Positions 8,034 through 10,942 of a stretch of 10,942 nt of DNA are shown one piece after another (within the stretch, counting starts at the first letter, position 1; every line of letters starts with the position of its first letter). The DNA is from Rhizobiaceae bacterium UBA1291 (lineage in GTDB: Bacteria; Pseudomonadota; Alphaproteobacteria; Rhizobiales; Rhizobiaceae). Made by a program: the position numbers and the translations under genes. The notes below the pieces were generated by a model, which worked only from the letters and a program-made list of their open reading frames with translations, was not told the origin of the DNA and did not search any database. Location: contig DBUL01000161.1 of assembly GCA_002307905.1 (NCBI GenBank), forward strand, positions 15,004 to 25,945, in the 5' to 3' direction.

Positions 8034-8780
8034 TCAGTGCAAGTCAGGGCCGGGGAGCAATCCGCGCCAGGCGGCCTCGGCCACCGCTTGGGTGTTGGAC
8101 ACGACATTGAGTTTTCGCCGGGCGTTCGACATAAAGTAGCGTACCGTGCGCTCTGTGATGCCGAGGATGACGGCGATTTCCCAGTAACTCTTGCCGGCCG
8201 CTGCCCAGTAGAGCGCCTGCCGCTCGCGCCGTGTGAGCCGCAGAGCGGCCCCTTCAACCGTTCGATCGGCGCGGTTTCCTTTGATCAGGGCGGCGTGGAA
8301 CTCGATGGCGAGCGCCTGCAGGTCGCGATCATGGAGCCGACGGAACCGACCCCATTCGCAGGCTTCTGTGTCGATATGGATCGCCAGCAGGGCCTGCCGA
8401 CCTTCGCGCGAGATCAGCGGATAGGCGACGCCGGTCGGACTTATGGCGAGGCTTGCGGCAATCTTGTCGAGGCCGTCGCGGGCGGGCGTGCCCGGGGGCA
8501 GGTGGTCCCAGTCAAAAGGTCGGATGGCCGCGAGCGCCTGACGCAGCGGCGGTTCGTAGACGTGCGGCCCGAGCGCACGCACTGTGCTCACCGCCGCCGG
8601 GTCGAAGGTGTGGCACAGGCGGTGTGGCTTTATGCCCCCCGGCGTGCAGACAGCGTCGATATAAAAAAGGTGGTTGATCCCGAAGGCGACCTGCATTTTC
8701 TTGAAGAACAGGAGCGGGCGCACGACCTTCTGGTCCTGCAGCCAGTCCAGCACGTTGAAATAGCCGTCCTGGTTCGTCAT
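8034..8780 (-). CDS. LuxR-family quorum-sensing transcriptional regulator
   Basis: It is a 248-residue DNA-binding regulator with an N-terminal autoinducer-binding region (about 20-165) and a C-terminal LuxR helix-turn-helix (about 180-240: LTRRERQALYWAAAGKSYWEIA, then ITERTVRYFMSNARRKLNV). The HTH is well conserved, including E186 and G196. The ligand pocket is unusual: the W-x3-Y pair (TraR W57 and Y61) has no clear match, the Asp-Pro of TraR D70/P71 is Glu-Pro (E76/P77), while W91 (FDW) and G117 remain. It lies directly upstream of the synthase gene, as sinR does with sinI. The ATG at 8780 has AGGG (8792-8789) 8 nt upstream and a closer AGGA just before it. It probably activates luxI through the lux-type box. 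Sensing of the signal by this protein itself is uncertain. Confidence 0.96.
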   Translation of the reverse strand: MTNQDGYFNVLDWLQDQKVVRPLLFFKKMQVAFGINHLFYIDAVCTPGGIKPHRLCHTFDPAAVSTVRALGPHVYEPPLRQALAAIRPFDWDHLPPGTPARDGLDKIAASLAISPTGVAYPLISREGRQALLAIHIDTEACEWGRFRRLHDRDLQALAIEFHAALIKGNRADRTVEGAALRLTRRERQALYWAAAGKSYWEIAVILGITERTVRYFMSNARRKLNVVSNTQAVAEAAWRGLLPGPDLH

Positions 8781-8802
8781 TCCTGAAACCCTATAATAAT
8801 AC

Positions 8803-8883
8803 GGGCCAAGAGTGTTCGCCGAGGGCCGCGATGTCCAGCCGGTATTTCGGATGGTGGGCGGCCCGGTGAGGCCGCTTTATTTT
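8803..8883 (+). ncRNA. Candidate plus-strand small RNA in the luxR-malic enzyme gap
   Basis: A consensus -10, TATAAT (8792-8797), is followed about 60 bp later by a strong plus-strand terminator, between two minus-strand genes. A transcript from about 8803 to 8883 would be near 80 nt and could fold GGGCCGC (8823-8829) with GCGGCCC (8858-8864) around a small inner stem, CCAgCCG (8836-8842) with CGGaTGG (8848-8854). It would be antisense to the luxR leader. The -35 region (CTGGTT, 8769-8774) is poor, so the promoter is doubtful. No open frame of note is present. Confidence 0.3.
8858..8883 (+). terminator. Plus-strand intrinsic terminator between minus-strand luxR and malic enzyme genes
   Basis: GCGGCC (8858-8863) and GGCCGC (8870-8875) form a perfect 6-bp GC stem with a 6-base loop, followed at once by TTTATTTT (8876-8883). 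This is the textbook layout on the plus strand. Read on the minus strand the hairpin has no U-tract, so it does not serve the malic enzyme gene. Confidence 0.6.
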
Positions 8884-8930
8884 GCATCGGGCCTCGCACT
8901 GCCGCGCACCAGCTGCAGGTCAGGACCTTA

Positions 8931-10942
8931 TCAGTCCGGTTGCGACGCCTCTACGACGGCCAGCGCCGCCATGTTGACCACGCCGCGTGAGGTGACCGAG
9001 GTGGACAGGATATGCGCGGGCAAGGCAGCGCCGAGCAGGATCGGGCCGACATGCAGGGCATCCATCATCGTGCGGATAATGCCGAGCGAGATGTTGGCCG
9101 CATCAAGGTTCGGGAAAACCAGCAGATTGGCCTCGCCGGTCAGGGTGCTGTCTGGCATGGCGCGCTTGCGTAGGGCTTCGGACAGGGCCGATCCACCCTG
9201 CATCTCGCCATCGACCTCGAGTTCAGGCGCCTGGCTGCGGATGAGCACCAGCGCCTCACGCATCTTGCGGGCGCTTTCGGAATCGCGCGAACCGAAGTTC
9301 GAATGGGTGAGTAGTGCTGCGCGCGGCGTAATGCCGAAGCGGCGGATTTCCTGGGCCGCCAGAATCGTCATCTCGGCGACTTCGGCGGCAGAGGGATTGT
9401 AGGTCACAAAGGTGTCGGTGAAGAAGATCGCTCCACGCTGCGAGATCAGCAGGCTGAGGCCGGAAAAGGCCCGGACGCCTGGCTTTTTGCCGATGATCTG
9501 GGCGACGTCTCGCAGATGCCGGTCGAAGCGGCCTTCTACCCCACAGATCAGGGCGTCGGCGTCGCCGCGTCGGACCGCGAGCGCGCCGATCACGGTGCTG
9601 TTCGTGCGCACGATGGTACGGGCGGCCTCGGGGTTGATGCCAGCGCGGCCGACCAGCGTGAAATAGTCCTCTACATAGTCGCGATAGCGCGGATCGTCCT
9701 CCGGGTTTACCAGATCGAAATCGACGCCCGGACGGATGCGAAGGCCGAAGCGCTGGAGGCGGCTCTCGATGATGTGCGGGCGGCCGATCAGGATCGGCTT
9801 GCCGCTGCCTTCCTCGAGCAGGACCTGGGCGGCGCGCAGCACGCGCTCGTCCTCGCCCTCGGCGAAAATCACGCGCTTGTCGGATGCCTTCTTCGCCGCT
9901 GCAAAGATAGGCTTCATGACGAAGCCGGAGCGGAAGACGAAGCGGTTCAACTGATCGAGATAGGTATCGTAGTCGGCGATCGGCCGGCGGGCGACGCCGC
10001 TTTCCTCGGCCGCCTTGGCAACGGCGGGTGCGATGCGCAGGATGAGGCGCGGGTCGAAGGGCGAGGGGATCAGGTAGTTCGGGCCGAAGGTCGGGGACTC
10101 GCCGGAATAGGCGCGGGCGGCGACTTCGGAAATCTCTTCGCGGGCAAGGGCTGCGATGGCGCGCACGGCCGCCATCTTCATCTCCTCGTTGATCGTGGTT
10201 GCGCCGCAGTCGAGCGCGCCCCGGAAGATGTAGGGGAAGCAGAGGACATTGTTGACCTGATTCGGGAAGTCGGAACGTCCGGTGCAGATCATTGCGTCGG
10301 GACGCGCTGCACGGGCGAGGTCCGGCATGATCTCCGGCGTCGGGTTGGCAAGTGCCATGATCAGCGGCTTTTCAGCCATTTTCGCCAACAATTCGGGCTT
10401 CAGGACGCCAGCGGCCGAGAGCCCGAGGAAGACGTCTGCGCCATCGATCGAGTCGGCCAACGTGCGCTTGTCGCTCTCTTGCGCATAGACGGATTTCCAG
10501 CGGTCCATCAGCACTTCCCGGCCGACATAGACCAGGCCCTCGATGTCGTGCACCCAGATGTTCTCGCGCCGCGCGCCGAGGATGACCAGAAGATTGAGGC
10601 AGGCGAGCGCCGCCGCGCCGCCGCCGGAGGCGACGATCTTGACGTCCTCGATGTTCTTGCCGGCCAGTTCCAGCCCGTTGAGAATCGCGGCGGCGACGAT
10701 GATCGCTGTCCCGTGCTGATCGTCATGGAAGACCGGGATATTCATCCTGTCGCGCAATTGCTGCTCGACCTCGAAGCATTCCGCCGCCTTGATGTCCTCG
10801 AGATTGATGCCGCCGAAGGTGGGTTCAAGGGCGGAAATGGTCGAAACCATCGAGTCGACCGTCATGGCGTCGATTTCGATGTCGAAGACATCAATGCCGG
10901 CAAACTTCTTGAATAGAACCGCCTTGCCTTCCATCACCGGCT
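8931..10942 (-). CDS. Malic enzyme fused to a phosphotransacetylase-like domain, N terminus beyond the right edge
   Basis: The enzyme oxidatively decarboxylates malate to pyruvate with NAD(P)+, feeding acetyl-CoA synthesis during growth on C4 acids. About 670 codons are in the window; rhizobial homologues are near 760-770, so roughly 100 N-terminal residues are missing and the frame stays open to the edge (...[13 protein letters not shown]). Counting from the GTG at 10937-10935, metal and catalytic residues lie in EIDA (21-24), GINLEDI (43-49) and [11 protein letters not shown] (68-78), and the nucleotide-binding loop in [10 protein letters not shown] (102-111). Residues about 340-665 form a phosphotransacetylase-like domain, reported in S. 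meliloti to be regulatory rather than catalytic. Sequence alone does not separate the NAD (dme) from the NADP (tme) type. The location beside a luxR-luxI pair favours dme, as I recall for S. meliloti. luxR follows after 150 bp. Confidence 0.97.
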   Translation of the reverse strand, partial: PVMEGKAVLFKKFAGIDVFDIEIDAMTVDSMVSTISALEPTFGGINLEDIKAAECFEVEQQLRDRMNIPVFHDDQHGTAIIVAAAILNGLELAGKNIEDVKIVASGGGAAALACLNLLVILGARRENIWVHDIEGLVYVGREVLMDRWKSVYAQESDKRTLADSIDGADVFLGLSAAGVLKPELLAKMAEKPLIMALANPTPEIMPDLARAARPDAMICTGRSDFPNQVNNVLCFPYIFRGALDCGATTINEEMKMAAVRAIAALAREEISEVAARAYSGESPTFGPNYLIPSPFDPRLILRIAPAVAKAAEESGVARRPIADYDTYLDQLNRFVFRSGFVMKPIFAAAKKASDKRVIFAEGEDERVLRAAQVLLEEGSGKPILIGRPHIIESRLQRFGLRIRPGVDFDLVNPEDDPRYRDYVEDYFTLVGRAGINPEAARTIVRTNSTVIGALAVRRGDADALICGVEGRFDRHLRDVAQIIGKKPGVRAFSGLSLLISQRGAIFFTDTFVTYNPSAAEVAEMTILAAQEIRRFGITPRAALLTHSNFGSRDSESARKMREALVLIRSQAPELEVDGEMQGGSALSEALRKRAMPDSTLTGEANLLVFPNLDAANISLGIIRTMMDALHVGPILLGAALPAHILSTSVTSRGVVNMAALAVVEASQPD

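Noticed and set aside
8037..8786. Plus-strand open frame of 249 codons opposite luxR
   Set aside because: Complementary to the LuxR gene, which has a clear helix-turn-helix; no separate evidence of coding.
8917..8928. Inverted repeat AGGTC-AG-GACCT just after the malic enzyme stop
   Set aside because: The loop of 2 bases is too small for a stable hairpin and no U-tract follows, so I do not call it a terminator.
9516..10916. Plus-strand open frame of 466 codons opposite the malic enzyme
   Set aside because: A mirror of the real minus-strand gene, with low-complexity charged translation and no known domain.

Overview
The window looks like chromosomal DNA of an alphaproteobacterium, most likely a member of the Rhizobiaceae. 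Codons are GC-rich at the third position. The gene content is typical of that group: a glutamine-dependent NAD+ synthetase, BluB under a cobalamin riboswitch, a rhizobial type chemoreceptor without a CheR-docking tail, a DUF2865 secreted protein, a tandem luxR-luxI pair, and a malic enzyme fused to a phosphotransacetylase-like domain. From memory, Sinorhizobium meliloti also has its sinR/sinI quorum-sensing genes next to a malic enzyme gene (dme), so the right third probably matches that locus.

Layout. The left edge (1-109, minus) holds the start of an unidentified gene. It is separated from nadE by a region with a tandem 11-bp repeat that resembles a PhoB (Pho) box. nadE (plus) is followed after 30 bp by a six-bladed TolB-like propeller gene. 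The next 313 bp contain a cobalamin riboswitch that leads into bluB (plus). After a 180-bp gap with two small inverted repeats comes a 625-residue chemoreceptor (plus), which ends at a strong 12-bp-stem terminator shared with a convergent DUF2865 gene (minus). Further right, all on the minus strand, are the acyl-homoserine-lactone synthase, the LuxR regulator and the malic enzyme, which runs off the right edge.

How the parts work together. BluB makes the lower ligand of vitamin B12, and the riboswitch in its leader should reduce expression when cobalamin is plentiful. The LuxR/LuxI pair forms a quorum-sensing circuit, and a 20-bp lux-type box lies 57 bp upstream of the synthase start, well placed for activation of luxI. 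The malic enzyme turns malate into pyruvate. NadE supplies NAD+, but nothing in the sequence links it to the malic enzyme.

The genes themselves are familiar housekeeping and regulatory genes, and I see no mobile element, CRISPR array, tRNA, rRNA or new multi-gene system. The points most worth a second look are non-coding: a plus-strand intrinsic terminator with a competing alternative stem, lying between two minus-strand genes (possible small or antisense RNA), and the Pho-box-like repeat upstream of nadE. The ligand pocket of the LuxR protein also lacks some usual residues.
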